Notes: generated from the sequence alone by a model not told the origin. A stretch of DNA of 64,000 bases from Vampirovibrio chlorellavorus (GCA_903866275.1 CAIPMU010000011.1:62001-126000); one strand, 5' to 3'. Positions 47,065-56,265 are shown, counted from the stretch's first letter. Translations and numbers: made by a program.

Positions 47065-48315
47065 ATGACCCAAGATTTGACGCCCGCGACAGCGCAACCC
47101 ACGACTTCCGCTTCTCATCTCATCAGACGTCCCAGCCGTAAAATTTGGGTGGGCAACGTCCCTGTAGGCGGCGATGCGCCCATTTCCGTGCAATCCATGC
47201 TCACCAACGACACCCGAGACATTGAGGAAAGCGTCAACCAGATTCACCGGCTCGCCGATGCGGGCTGCGAAATCATTCGTCTGGCGGTACCCGACAAGGA
47301 AGCCGCCGAGGCACTGGGCGCAATCGTGAAACGCTCGCCCATTCCCGTGGTAGCCGATATTCACTTCGATTACCGGCTGGCCCTGCAAGCCGCCGACAAC
47401 GGGGTCCACTGCATCCGGGTGAACCCCGGCAACCAGCCCCGCAAGGAATTCATCCGGGCCATTGTCACCAAGTGCAAGGAGCGTGAGATTCCCATCCGCA
47501 TTGGGGTCAACAGCGGCTCGGTCGAAAAACCCATTAAAGATCAGTATCCCGACGATCTGGTGACCCAGCTGGTGGAAAGCGCGCTGCTGAATGCCCGCAT
47601 TCTGGAAGAAGAGGACTTCTTCAACTTCAAGATTTCCGTGAAGGCCAGCGATCCGCTGAAAATGGTGGATGCCTACCGCCGTTTGGCGCGTCTGGTGGAT
47701 TACCCCTTGCATTTGGGCGTGACGGAAGCCGGGACGCTGAAACGCGGCCTGATTAAAACGTCCATGGCCTTTGGCATGTTGCTCTCGGAAGGCATTGGCG
47801 ACACCATTCGGGTGTCCCTGACTGCCGATTCGATTGAGGAAGTCTTTGCCGGACACGAGATTCTGCGCAACATGGGCCTGCGCCAATCGGGGTCTAACCT
47901 GATTAGCTGCCCCTCTTGCGGGCGCTGCGAAGTGGATCTGCACGGTCTGGCCAACCAGGTGGAAACCCTGATGGCGGAAATGGACCGGGCCAATCCTGGC
48001 AAACCACTGGATGTGGCCGTGATGGGCTGTTTCGTCAATGGCCCCGGCGAAGCGGGACACGCGGATATTGGGATTGCGGGCGGCATTGGCCAGTACTATA
48101 TCTTCAAAGGCGAAGAAAAAGTCATGCGCGTGCCGGAAAATGAGGCGCTGGAGAAGTTCAAGGCCGAACTGCAAAGAACCTACGCCGAGTATGATCCCGA
48201 AGCGAAACAGCACCAACCCCAAACTGCCGCCAACTGGCAAACCGCCAACAAGGACGCCGAAACGCTGGCCATCGAAGCCCATCTGACCGAACTGGAAAGC
48301 ACGTCTCAGCCCTAA
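47065..48315 (+). CDS. ispG: 4-hydroxy-3-methylbut-2-enyl diphosphate synthase (GcpE)
   Basis: A 416-aa 4Fe-4S enzyme of the MEP isoprenoid pathway. Typical segments: KIWVGNVPVGGDAPISVQSM, NDTRDIEESVNQIHRLADAG, PVVADIHFDYRLALQAADNG, VRVNPGN-like IRVNPGNQPRKEF, then the iron-sulfur region SCPSCGRCEVDLHGLA and VMGCFVNGPGEAGHADIGIA G with the third Cys and conserved Glu. The C-terminal 40 residues are a Gln/Ala-rich tail beyond the catalytic core. It is the first gene of a rightward run with kdsC-like and sseB-like genes. Confidence 0.97.
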   Translation: MTQDLTPATAQPTTSASHLIRRPSRKIWVGNVPVGGDAPISVQSMLTNDTRDIEESVNQIHRLADAGCEIIRLAVPDKEAAEALGAIVKRSPIPVVADIHFDYRLALQAADNGVHCIRVNPGNQPRKEFIRAIVTKCKEREIPIRIGVNSGSVEKPIKDQYPDDLVTQLVESALLNARILEEEDFFNFKISVKASDPLKMVDAYRRLARLVDYPLHLGVTEAGTLKRGLIKTSMAFGMLLSEGIGDTIRVSLTADSIEEVFAGHEILRNMGLRQSGSNLISCPSCGRCEVDLHGLANQVETLMAEMDRANPGKPLDVAVMGCFVNGPGEAGHADIGIAGGIGQYYIFKGEEKVMRVPENEALEKFKAELQRTYAEYDPEAKQHQPQTAANWQTANKDAETLAIEAHLTELESTSQP

Positions 48316-48389
48316 GGACGATGGCCCACCATGCGACGTCAGCCGCTGGCTTCAACCCTATTCCGTTATTTCCCAAAGGACGATCTGGC

Positions 48390-48932
48390 ATGCCTCTCTC
48401 TGAACCGGAATTACAGGCCCGCGCCGCCGCCATTGAACTGGTGGTGATGGATGTGGACGGGGTACTGACCGACGGAAAAATCAGCTACACCAGCGACGGG
48501 CAGGAAATTAAAAGCTTTAACGTCAAGGACGGTCTGGGCATTTCACTGGGTGTAAAGGCAGGCCTCCAGTTTGGCATTATCACTGCCCGGCAATCAGTGA
48601 TGGTAGAACGCCGCGCCGCCGAGCTGGGCATTCAGCATGTGTTGCAGCACACCAAAACCAAACTGCCCGCCTTTGAAACACTCGCTGAATCCTTGGGGCT
48701 CACCTTGGCCCAAGTGGCCTATATTGGCGACGATCTCCCGGACTTACCACCGATGATCAAAGCAGGGCTGGCTTGCTGCCCGGCCGATGCCGCCCGCGAA
48801 GTACTTGATCGGGCGCACTTTGTCTCGCCCTATCGAGGTGGAGAAGGCGCCGTGCGGGACATTCTGGACTTTATATCACAGTGCAAACAAGCCCAGGGCG
48901 CACCAGACCCGGCAGCCCTCTTTAAGGTCTAA
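48390..48932 (+). CDS. kdsC: KdsC-like HAD phosphatase
   Basis: A 180-aa HAD-family enzyme without a cap domain. The nucleophile motif is VVMDVDGVLTDGKISY, then IKSFNVKDGLGISLGVKAGL, IITARQS, HTKTKLPAFETLAE, and the metal motif YIGDDLPDLPPM. This is the Kdo 8-phosphate phosphatase signature; close relatives also act on other sugar acid phosphates. The start at 48390 has AAAGGACG about 9 bases before it; the 23 extra upstream residues are poor. Kdo synthesis implies an LPS-type outer membrane. Confidence 0.9.
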   Translation: MPLSEPELQARAAAIELVVMDVDGVLTDGKISYTSDGQEIKSFNVKDGLGISLGVKAGLQFGIITARQSVMVERRAAELGIQHVLQHTKTKLPAFETLAESLGLTLAQVAYIGDDLPDLPPMIKAGLACCPADAAREVLDRAHFVSPYRGGEGAVRDILDFISQCKQAQGAPDPAALFKV

Positions 48933-49024
48933 TTTTTTTTACAACTCGGGTTAAAGTCCTCAGGGTTTCAGCCGATAAAACGGCATAGGCCAATGAATGC
49001 TGCGGTAAACGCACGGAAGGTTTC

Positions 49025-49948
49025 ATGCGCGACCACTTTGACTCGTTTGACCCTCTATTTCCCGGAGAGCCCCCCCATATCCGACGCGTGCCCGGCAGCC
49101 CTGTTTCCGGCAAATTCCTGATGGACGATGTGCTGGAAACCCTGCTCACCAGCCTGGAAAATGCCTCCTCCGAAGCAGGTTACGGGCTTCAGCTCTCGTT
49201 TTACGAAAAATTGCTGACCTGCGATCTGTTGCTCCCCGTGCCGATTGGAACCCAACTGAGTGACGGTCTGCCCCTGATGACGCTGGAAAACCCACGCGGG
49301 GAAGTGGGCCTGCCCTTGTTCACCAACGAGACCAATCTGGCCGAGTGGGAAGATGAACCCACAGAATATGTCATTCTCCCCTTTGCCCGGCTGTGCGGGT
49401 ATGCCATAGAAGCGCAAGTGGACTTTATCATCATCAATGTGGCTGGTCCGCATGGTTGCGAAATCGCGATGCGCGACTTCAGCTATCTGGCGGAAGGCCT
49501 GCTGCCGCCGCCAGTTCTGTTGTCTACCTCGACCAGTTCAAAACCGGACACGAAACCCAGTTCCCTGCCAGTTCAAATCAAGGCCGGTACCCCGGCGCGC
49601 TTGAGCCTGGGCAAAGGCTTACCGGATGCGTTAATGAGCCAGTTGGCCCACTTGTTCACCACCCACCAAAGCATGATCGAGCGGGTGTATCAATTCGAAA
49701 TTGGCTTTAACGATGGCCCCCTGCAACCCGCACTGGGCGTCATTTTAAAGCCAGACATGCAGGCAGACTGGGAAGTTCACCTGCTGCCCAACGTCAAAGC
49801 CGTGCTCTGCGAGATGATGGAACCGCGCACGGTGATCAACGTGTTTCAGCTCAACCAGACCCCCAGCCTGACAGAGCAGGTACGCAAGCTGTGCGAGCCT
49901 CTCTTTGTGGGCAGTCCAAAAACGGAAGACCCCGAGACTAAGGCTTAA
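49025..49948 (+). CDS. SseB-family protein (307 aa)
   Basis: Two domains: an SseB N-terminal domain (about 35-160) with FYEKLLTCDLLLPVP, GEVGLPLFTNETNLAEWEDE and FIIINVAGPHGCEIAMRDFS, and an SseB C-terminal domain (about 180-300) with RLSLGKGLPDALMSQLAHLF and IERVYQFEIGFNDG. The family is named after E. coli SseB (enhanced serine sensitivity) and has no settled biochemical role; it is not evidence of type III secretion. GGAAGG lies before the ATG. Its stop overlaps the stop of the convergent dapA by four bases. Confidence 0.8.
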   Translation: MRDHFDSFDPLFPGEPPHIRRVPGSPVSGKFLMDDVLETLLTSLENASSEAGYGLQLSFYEKLLTCDLLLPVPIGTQLSDGLPLMTLENPRGEVGLPLFTNETNLAEWEDEPTEYVILPFARLCGYAIEAQVDFIIINVAGPHGCEIAMRDFSYLAEGLLPPPVLLSTSTSSKPDTKPSSLPVQIKAGTPARLSLGKGLPDALMSQLAHLFTTHQSMIERVYQFEIGFNDGPLQPALGVILKPDMQADWEVHLLPNVKAVLCEMMEPRTVINVFQLNQTPSLTEQVRKLCEPLFVGSPKTEDPETKA

Positions 49949-50868
49949 ACCGAAATCGGCGTCAGACTTTTGTACTCAGCCATGAGCTGGTCGATTCGGG
50001 CCATTTCCGCATCGTCCGGGACCACCATGGGCGGACGCATCACCAGTTCCATCAGGCCCAGCTTGGCCATACAGGTTTTAATCACGGTGGGGTTGGGTAA
50101 GAAGAAGATCTCCCGACCCAGATTGAGCTGCTTGAGATGCAGTTGCAGGGCACGCTCGCGGTCATTGGTTTTCACGGACTGGATCATCTCGCGCAGTTGC
50201 TTGCCGGTCAGGTGCGCCAGCACGCTGAAAGTCCCGTAAGCCCCGCAGGACATCATGGGTACAGTCAGGGTGTCATCACCGCACCACGTGTGCCAGCGAT
50301 CTTGAGGCAACTTGGCCGTGATCTCGCTGACCTGATCCATATCCGGGTGACTTTGCTTGACCCCAATGATATTGGGGCATTGCTGATGCAAGGTGGCCAT
50401 CGTGTCGGGACTCATCAGCACCACGGAGCGACTGGGGATGTTATAAACCACAATCTCGGTATCCACGGCCTGGGCGATGCGCCGAAAGTGCTCAATCATG
50501 CCGCGCTGGGAAGGCTTGTTGTAGTAAGGCACCACCACCAGCAGGGCATCGACGCCAAGAGCTGCGGTTTTCTTGGCCTCTTCCACGCTTTTGTGAGTAT
50601 CGTTCGATCCAATGCCCGCGATAATCTGTACGTTTTTGCCCCGCACGGCGTTTTTCACCACGCGCACCAGCTCCAGTTTTTCCTCAGGCGTCAGCGTGGG
50701 GGCTTCGCCGGTGGTGCCGTTCACCAGAATGCCATCGCAGCCGTTGTCGGCCAGATACACCGCCAACTGCTCCGCCTTTTCGTAATCAATGGACTCATCC
50801 CGCTTGAAGGGGGTGACCATCGCCGGAATCAACTCGGCTGAAAAATGGGGGGCGGAAGACTCTGACAT
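49945..50868 (-). CDS. dapA: 4-hydroxy-tetrahydrodipicolinate synthase
   Basis: Condenses pyruvate with aspartate semialdehyde, the first step towards diaminopimelate and lysine. A 307-aa TIM barrel with MVTPFKRDESIDYEKAEQLA, LVNGTTGEAPTLTPEEKLEL, VVPYYNKPSQRGMIEHFRRI, the tyrosine in VYNIPSRSVVLM, and the Schiff-base lysine in IIGVKQSHPD; GDDTLTVPMMSCGAYGTFSV follows. The start at 50868 has AGAGG at 8 bases; an ATG two codons earlier lies too close to that site. It is 92 bp downstream of asd, whose product is its substrate. Confidence 0.96.
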   Translation of the reverse strand: MSESSAPHFSAELIPAMVTPFKRDESIDYEKAEQLAVYLADNGCDGILVNGTTGEAPTLTPEEKLELVRVVKNAVRGKNVQIIAGIGSNDTHKSVEEAKKTAALGVDALLVVVPYYNKPSQRGMIEHFRRIAQAVDTEIVVYNIPSRSVVLMSPDTMATLHQQCPNIIGVKQSHPDMDQVSEITAKLPQDRWHTWCGDDTLTVPMMSCGAYGTFSVLAHLTGKQLREMIQSVKTNDRERALQLHLKQLNLGREIFFLPNPTVIKTCMAKLGLMELVMRPPMVVPDDAEMARIDQLMAEYKSLTPISV

Positions 50869-50960
50869 GGGCATGACCTCTCACAAACGCTATCGGACAA
50901 ACGGGTTCAGAATGATTGCAGACTTTGGGCGATTTTGCCTCAGCGATGGGGCAAAGCCCC

Positions 50961-52058
50961 TTAGACGCTAGCAGCTTCAGGATGAGGCTTGCCGGGTTTC
51001 AGCCAGCCCCGGCGCACCAGCACCTCGGCCAGACGCACCGCGTTCAGCGCTGCGCCAATCCGCAGGTTATCAGCCACTACCCAAAGATTCAACCCTTTTT
51101 CCGGGTTGGACGTATCGCGACGGATGCGGCCCACGTAGACCGGATCTTTGCCCGTCGCTTCCACCGGGGTGGGGAAGTCCTTGGGAGCACGGCACAACAC
51201 CACGTCGGGGGTGTGCTCCAACACTGCCATAGCATCTTGCGGGGACACGGCCTGGGCAAACTCCAGCGTGACAGACTCGCTATGGCCCACCAACACGGGG
51301 ACGCGCACGGCGGTGGCGGTCACTTTCAGGTCAGGGCGGTGTAAAATCTTACGGCTCTCGTGAATGACCTTGGTCTCTTCCTTGGTATAACCGTCTTCCA
51401 CGCCACCTTCAATAAACTGGTCAATCTGGGCCACCAAGTTAAAGGCAATGGGCCGGGAAAACACTTTGTTATCCGGGGCGCTGCTCAGATTCTCGGTGTT
51501 GCCTTCCATGCGACCCATCAGGGCACGGGTGGTGTCCATCAGCTCATCCATGCCCTCTTTGCCTGCCCCGCTGACGGATTGATAGGTGCTGACAATGGCG
51601 CGCTCCAGCCCAAAGGCGTTATCCAGCGCCTTGAATACGGGCATGAGTTGAGACGTCGAGCAGTTGGGGTTGGCAATAATGCCGCTGTGGTGTTCCAAAT
51701 CTTCATCGTTCACGCCCGCCACGACCAACGGAACGCCTTCGGTCATGCGAAAGCAGCTGGTGTTGTCAATCACCACGCAGCCACGCTTGACGGCTTCCGG
51801 CACCAGGGCCTCACTGACGGAACCGCCTGCCGAAGCCAACACAATATCCACGCCCTCAAACGCTTCAGGGGTGGCTTCTTCCACCAAAATGGACTGGCCC
51901 TTAAATTCTACGGTCGTACCTGCGGTACGCTTGCTGGCCAAGGGTTTCAGCGTTTTAACCGGGAACTGGCGTTGTTCCAGAATGTGCATTAAGTGGGTGC
52001 CGACCAAGCCGGTGGCTCCCAGAATGGCAACGGTATACCCGGTTTGTTGCGCGGTCAT
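50961..52058 (-). CDS. asd: Aspartate-semialdehyde dehydrogenase
   Basis: Reduces aspartyl phosphate to aspartate semialdehyde. A 365-aa enzyme: NADP motif AILGATGLVGTHLMHI, LASAGGSVSEALVPEAVKRG, the catalytic cysteine in IIANPNCSTSQLMPV, and VPVLVGHSESVTLEF with the active-site His. The start at 52058 has AGGAGA 6 bases upstream; the long frame adds 45 residues that do not look like protein. The C-terminus carries about 10 extra residues (PGKPHPEAASV). Co-directional with dapA. Confidence 0.96.
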   Translation of the reverse strand: MTAQQTGYTVAILGATGLVGTHLMHILEQRQFPVKTLKPLASKRTAGTTVEFKGQSILVEEATPEAFEGVDIVLASAGGSVSEALVPEAVKRGCVVIDNTSCFRMTEGVPLVVAGVNDEDLEHHSGIIANPNCSTSQLMPVFKALDNAFGLERAIVSTYQSVSGAGKEGMDELMDTTRALMGRMEGNTENLSSAPDNKVFSRPIAFNLVAQIDQFIEGGVEDGYTKEETKVIHESRKILHRPDLKVTATAVRVPVLVGHSESVTLEFAQAVSPQDAMAVLEHTPDVVLCRAPKDFPTPVEATGKDPVYVGRIRRDTSNPEKGLNLWVVADNLRIGAALNAVRLAEVLVRRGWLKPGKPHPEAASV

Positions 52059-52160
52059 GGGGCGTCTCCTGTGCTGAAACCTGCCGAATAGCAAGCTGTT
52101 AACCGCCCCATTATATCTGGAATAGGACCCCGCTTGAAAGCAAAACCCAAAAAAAAGCGA

Positions 52161-52197
52161 AAAAATGGCCCCTTTGACAAACAAAGGAGCCATTTTT
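52161..52197 (-). terminator. Rho-independent terminator
   Basis: A 16-bp near-perfect stem (AAAAATGGC-C-CCTTTG / CAAAGG-A-GCCATTTTT) with a 5-base loop, 33 bp after the HEAT-like gene's stop. On the minus strand it is followed by T-rich sequence. It insulates that gene from asd. Confidence 0.9.
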
Positions 52198-52229
52198 CAA
52201 ATTAAAGTCTGTTTAAAAGGAATGAGCGC

Positions 52230-52679
52230 TTAAACAGCGGCTTTGCTGAACTGCAGCACTTTGCGCTCGGATTCCGTGGCACGTTGATCCAGCTCAGGGA
52301 GCTGCATGCCCAGCTCGCTCAGCACGAACTCGACGATCCAGCGCACTTTGGGGCGGTTGGCGTTGCGGATGTAGAACTCTTGCAGGCCTTCCACGGCAGG
52401 TTGGCCAATGCGCACCAGCACCATCGCGCAAACCGATTTCACCCGGTTGTGATTGGCCTTGAGGCCCTGAATCAGGAAGGGGATGGCAGGCTTGCCAATG
52501 CGGGTCAGTAAGTTTTCAGCCTTGTTGGCAGTGGCTTTGTCGGCGTCTTCCAGCGATTCAATGAGGAACTCAATCAGTTCTTCGAGGGAGACATTCTGGT
52601 TTTCACGGTTAAAGCTAAAGTCTTTGTTCCAGATCAGGTGGAACTTGATTGTATCTAGATTGATTGGCGACGTTGTCAT
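52230..52679 (-). CDS. HEAT-like helical protein (149 aa)
   Basis: A small helical-repeat protein. ADKATANKAENLLTRIGKPA IPFLIQGL and NHNRVKSVCAMVLVRIGQPA VEGLQ are two HEAT-like units with the G-x-P-A turn, followed by RPKVRWIVEFVLSELG as a third. The N-terminus has LEELIEFLIESLED. No signal peptide. GGAG lies 11 bases before the chosen ATG (a TTG three codons earlier is too near). HEAT-like proteins mediate protein contacts, and PBS-lyase HEAT forms are common in cyanobacterial lineages; partner unknown. Confidence 0.75.
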   Translation of the reverse strand: MTTSPINLDTIKFHLIWNKDFSFNRENQNVSLEELIEFLIESLEDADKATANKAENLLTRIGKPAIPFLIQGLKANHNRVKSVCAMVLVRIGQPAVEGLQEFYIRNANRPKVRWIVEFVLSELGMQLPELDQRATESERKVLQFSKAAV

Positions 52680-53071
52680 CGGGTTCAACTCTCCACGTCC
52701 ATCGAGTTTAAATTCTGGGGGTTAGTAATTTTATACTCGATTTTGTTGGGGGGGGCAATTTCAGGCAATCGCAGGAAACCTCGATCTTAAAGGCCAAAAA
52801 AACATTTTCTTTACCTCCCGGCAGAGGTTCCCTTTTTAAAGTTTTGTGATCATTTGCTCAAAATCACCTTAGACGCTGGCTTCCGGCGATCCATTTTTAG
52901 GGGAAACCCATCATCCCCATGTGAAACCGGGCTGAATATGAGATGTAAACGCTGACATTTCCTTAACGGGATTTTTAGGCAATCTTTACATGTCCTTTAT
53001 CTGCTTTTGGCGCTCTCTAGGCGATCCGGATGAGGTCTTGGATTCATTCCAGTACTTCAAACCCGATAGTG
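52680..53071. other. Intergenic region
   Basis: About 390 bp with no convincing gene. It contains G7 and other homopolymers near 52749 and is AT-rich to the right. It should hold the promoter of the HEAT-like gene and the 3' end of the next leftward gene. A 68-codon rightward frame at 52990 overlaps that gene and is a shadow. Confidence 0.4.
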
Positions 53072-53662
53072 TCACAGCAAGTATTTGCGATATATCTTAT
53101 GTGCACTTGCGGCAAGCTCTAACAACTTTTCTTTCAGTCCTGTCAAATCTTTCAGTTCGCCCATTTCTGGGCGGGTCTGATCGTGGAGCGAGTTGAGCTT
53201 AATCCGACCCTCTAAAGAAAAGACACGTTCAGGATAATCACCTATTAGCTCATCCCATACATTTCTGAACTCTGAAGCAGTACTCCATAATTCGTCAAGC
53301 AAGTTAACGATTTCATCTTCAAAATAAAGCCTGGCATCATTTTTTGCTATGCCCAATAACTGCATCACATCATCATTTACTTCACCCTTTCTCCTGAAGA
53401 TGTCTATCGCCTCTATAATTTTATTAAAATTTTCTTCATAACGAGCATGTAGACTTGCCTTTCTAGCTTTTTCGCTGGTTAGCCACTGCTGCCAAGCAAT
53501 ATAAACAGTGATACCAGCTGTTACTGGAATAGAAAAGGCAGCAAGGATGTCCACCCAATCTCTACCAGGGTTTGCTACTACTCTACCCATCAAATGAAAA
53601 GACTCTGACTGTGCAGCAACAAAGAGGATAAAGATGATCGCAATCGTTAAAAGTACAGGCAT
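53072..53662 (-). CDS. Membrane-anchored cytoplasmic protein (196 aa)
   Basis: Two hydrophobic segments at the N-terminus (VLLTIAIIFILFVAAQ, and DILAAFSIPVTAGITVYIAW at about 38-57) are followed by an all-helical cytoplasmic domain: ARYEENFNKIIEAIDIFRRK, EDEIVNLLDELWSTASEFRN, and LKEKLLELAASAHKIYRKYL. This architecture is common in accessory and defence-island proteins of unknown function. GGGGAGGGG precedes the ATG, and TATAAT lies about 30 bases upstream. The gene is clearly AT-richer than holA next to it, suggesting transfer. Confidence 0.75.
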   Translation of the reverse strand: MPVLLTIAIIFILFVAAQSESFHLMGRVVANPGRDWVDILAAFSIPVTAGITVYIAWQQWLTSEKARKASLHARYEENFNKIIEAIDIFRRKGEVNDDVMQLLGIAKNDARLYFEDEIVNLLDELWSTASEFRNVWDELIGDYPERVFSLEGRIKLNSLHDQTRPEMGELKDLTGLKEKLLELAASAHKIYRKYLL

Positions 53663-53830
53663 AAGCCCCTCCCCATCAATATAGTGATCATTATAAAGAT
53701 GAGCTGTAGCAAAAGACAGGCCACCTGAACAGAACGCTTGAAGGAGCCACCTGACAGGACTATGATAAGGGAGCCTAACGGCTCAAACGATGTTTACCAA
53801 GATAAGAAGGCAGGCTGGGGCTAAGCATTC

Positions 53831-54799
53831 ATGGCCATATCGCTCTATTACGGAGATGAAGAGTATCTGCTCAAGCAGGAGGTTAAGCGGCTGCGTGAGG
53901 CGGTGATTAATCCGCAAATGGGCAGCCTGGGCCACAAGGTGCTGGAAAACCCCTCGGTGGGGCAGGTGCTGGAAGTGGTGGGCGCGGTGTGCTTCAATCT
54001 GGGCGGTAAAACGCTGATTGAACTCCACGAGTTCCCCTTTCTGGGTAAGACGGCTTCAGCCTCGGCGGATGAAAAACAGCTGGCCGAGCTGATGGCGCTG
54101 CTGGAGCAGCACGATGCAGCCAAGCACATTCTGTTTGTCAGCACCAAGATCAACCGCAGCATCAAGTTTGCCAAATGGCTGACCAGCCATAAAACCTTGG
54201 GCGTGGATCTCAAGGAGTTCAAGACGCTGGCCTTCTGGCAGGCCGATGAAGCCATTCAACGGGTCATGCAGGAATGTCGACGTCGAGGCATCCAGATGGA
54301 GCCCAAGGCGGCCAGCCTGCTGGTGGAACATCAAGGGGTGAGCATGCAGCCCCTGATGACCGAAATTGAAAAGCTCTCGGTCTATGCCGCCGGGCGGGGC
54401 GTGACGGCGGCCGATGTGATGACGCTGTCCAATCACAACGAGAACACCTTTCAGATGCTGGCCGATTGGTTGAACAACCGCAACCGGGCCGAGGTCTTTC
54501 AGACGCTGGATGAATTGCTGCTACGTCAGCATCCGGTGCAATTGTTTGCGCTGACCCAAAGCTGGCTGGGGAACCTGTTTCAGTTGCGCTACTGGCGCGA
54601 ACGCGGGATGAGCGAAGCGCAGATGGCCGAACTGACCAAGAAGCATCCCTATAAAATTAAAAAAGACCTGCAAGAATTTGGCCGAGTGCCCTTTCAACGA
54701 CTGGACAGCCTGCGCACCAAAGCGCTTGATTTAGAGTGGAAGGCCAAAACCGGCGGGCTAGACGGTAAGCTGGCCTTTGAAATCCTGATGGGGAGCTAG
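53831..54799 (+). CDS. holA: DNA polymerase III delta subunit
   Basis: Clamp-loader wrench subunit, 322 aa. It has the family's degenerate AAA+ layout: SLYYGDEEYLLKQEVKRLRE at the start, GGKTLIELHEFPFLG and KHILFVSTKINRS, then RGIQMEPKAASLLVEHQGVS MQPLMTEIEKLSVYA and NTFQMLADWLNNRNRAEVFQ TLDELLLRQHPVQLFALTQS. No P-loop, as expected. It is followed at once by holB, so two of the loader's subunits are co-expressed. Divergent by sequence but the order of motifs is clear. Confidence 0.9.
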   Translation: MAISLYYGDEEYLLKQEVKRLREAVINPQMGSLGHKVLENPSVGQVLEVVGAVCFNLGGKTLIELHEFPFLGKTASASADEKQLAELMALLEQHDAAKHILFVSTKINRSIKFAKWLTSHKTLGVDLKEFKTLAFWQADEAIQRVMQECRRRGIQMEPKAASLLVEHQGVSMQPLMTEIEKLSVYAAGRGVTAADVMTLSNHNENTFQMLADWLNNRNRAEVFQTLDELLLRQHPVQLFALTQSWLGNLFQLRYWRERGMSEAQMAELTKKHPYKIKKDLQEFGRVPFQRLDSLRTKALDLEWKAKTGGLDGKLAFEILMGS

Positions 54800-54809
54800 A
54801 CGAACAACC

Positions 54810-55973
54810 ATGCAAACCGCTTTAAATGTTACCCCACTGGGCCAACACGGCCTAACCCTGGATGATTCGGAGGCTGCTTCAGCGGCTAATACTGAGGCGA
54901 GCCGGGCAGCGGCGCTGGCCGCGTTGTCTCTGCCCAGCGCGGAGCAGTTCTTTTGGGGCGCCATTACCAGTGGTTCGCTGGCACACGGGTATGTGCTGAA
55001 AGGGAGAAACACGGCGGCGCTATATCATCTGGCCTTGACCGTGGCCCAAATTGCCAACTGCACCGCCCGCCCTCAGCCGCCTGAATCGTTTTCGGGTCGC
55101 TTGGCAGACTTGGCCTGCGGGCAGTGCAAGGCCTGCCGCTGGGTGATGCAGAACGCCCATCCCGCCGTCCTGACAATCTCTCGCCTGACCTACCAGATCG
55201 ATGACAGCAAGCAGCACCCGGAACTCATCTCCAGCGAAGCGCTGGAGAAGCTGGCCAACAAGGCCAATTGGCCCACACAAATCAAGACCGGCCAAGTGGA
55301 AGTATTGATTCACCAGTTGAGCGTGTCCAGCGACGCAGTGCGGGTGGTCATTTTTACGGATGCCGAAGAGCTGCCCGCCACATTCCCGGCTGCGGTCACG
55401 GCCCCCTGCGAATGGCGCAGCCTGGAAGCCACCAAAGACCGGGCGTTTCATCTACGCCCCTTGCAGCGCAATCTGTTTAACGCCGCTTCGGTGAACCGAT
55501 TCCTGAAGATTCTGGAAGAGCCGCCGCCACGCACCCTGTTCTTTTTTCTGGCCGAAACCGAGGAACAGTTACTGGAAACGGTGGTTTCCCGCTGCCAGGT
55601 CATTCCTTGCACCAGCAAGTCCGGTGCATCCGACGCCGAAGGCGTTCCTCACTCAGCTGGTTATCAGGACTTTTTGCAGGATTTCACGCATCGCCTCACC
55701 CACGCGGGAGACGCCTTTGCCTGGGCCGCAGACTTCGAAAGCTTTTTCGTTCAGGAACATGGCCTCAAACTCACGCAGGCGCTGGAACAATTACAACATC
55801 ACCTCCAAGTCCGCTGGATGACGCCCACCTTGCAGGAACGGGATTTTACCGCCTATAAGGCAGGCCAAACCGCCATTGATGAGGCCTTACGCATGCTCGC
55901 CTCGAAGACCAACGAGAGCCAGACCCTCCTGAACCTGCTTTTAACACTCCATCAGGTATTTCAGATCCGATAA
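54810..55973 (+). CDS. holB: DNA polymerase III delta' subunit
   Basis: Clamp-loader stator subunit, 387 aa. The zinc module is CGQCKACRWVMQNAHP (C-x2-C-x2-C then HP), preceded by LAHGYVLKG in place of an intact Walker A. The DnaX-like part shows RAFHLRPLQ-like segment and NAASVNRFLKILEEPPPRTL FFFLAETEEQLLETVVSRCQ VIPC, the Sensor 1/SRC motif. About 55 N-terminal residues and a long linker (near 115-175) are extra compared with E. coli HolB. It starts 10 bases after holA. Confidence 0.9.
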   Translation: MQTALNVTPLGQHGLTLDDSEAASAANTEASRAAALAALSLPSAEQFFWGAITSGSLAHGYVLKGRNTAALYHLALTVAQIANCTARPQPPESFSGRLADLACGQCKACRWVMQNAHPAVLTISRLTYQIDDSKQHPELISSEALEKLANKANWPTQIKTGQVEVLIHQLSVSSDAVRVVIFTDAEELPATFPAAVTAPCEWRSLEATKDRAFHLRPLQRNLFNAASVNRFLKILEEPPPRTLFFFLAETEEQLLETVVSRCQVIPCTSKSGASDAEGVPHSAGYQDFLQDFTHRLTHAGDAFAWAADFESFFVQEHGLKLTQALEQLQHHLQVRWMTPTLQERDFTAYKAGQTAIDEALRMLASKTNESQTLLNLLLTLHQVFQIR

Positions 55974-56265
55974 GCCGCAAGTTCACTCAGGTCAATAAAC
56001 CTTGAACGGGACGCTACTCAACACACCCTGCCCAGGGTGTCATTCGGCTTTGATTACAAAATATACACAAAGCGTCAACAGATCTTTAATGATTGTTTTT
56101 ATGCAGTTGTAAGGTATACAGGTCGTTGTTCAGGGCAAGGGTTGAGACACCATTGAGGGGCAGTCTAGTGCATCCCCAATGCTGGTTTTGCATTGCTTCG
56201 GCCCGGACCCCACTTGCCTCGAGTAGATTGTGAGAAGCCCCCAGGGAAAAGAAGGAGTGTTCAGT

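Noticed and set aside
47029-48282. A 417-codon minus-strand frame across the ispG gene
   Set aside because: It is the antisense shadow of ispG, which has full family motifs; the shadow's composition (His/Gln/Gly-rich) is typical of an opposite-strand artefact.
49025-49948. Evidence for a type III secretion system from the SseB-family protein
   Set aside because: The domain pair is that of E. coli SseB (serine sensitivity), not the Salmonella translocon protein of the same name, and no secretion genes are near.
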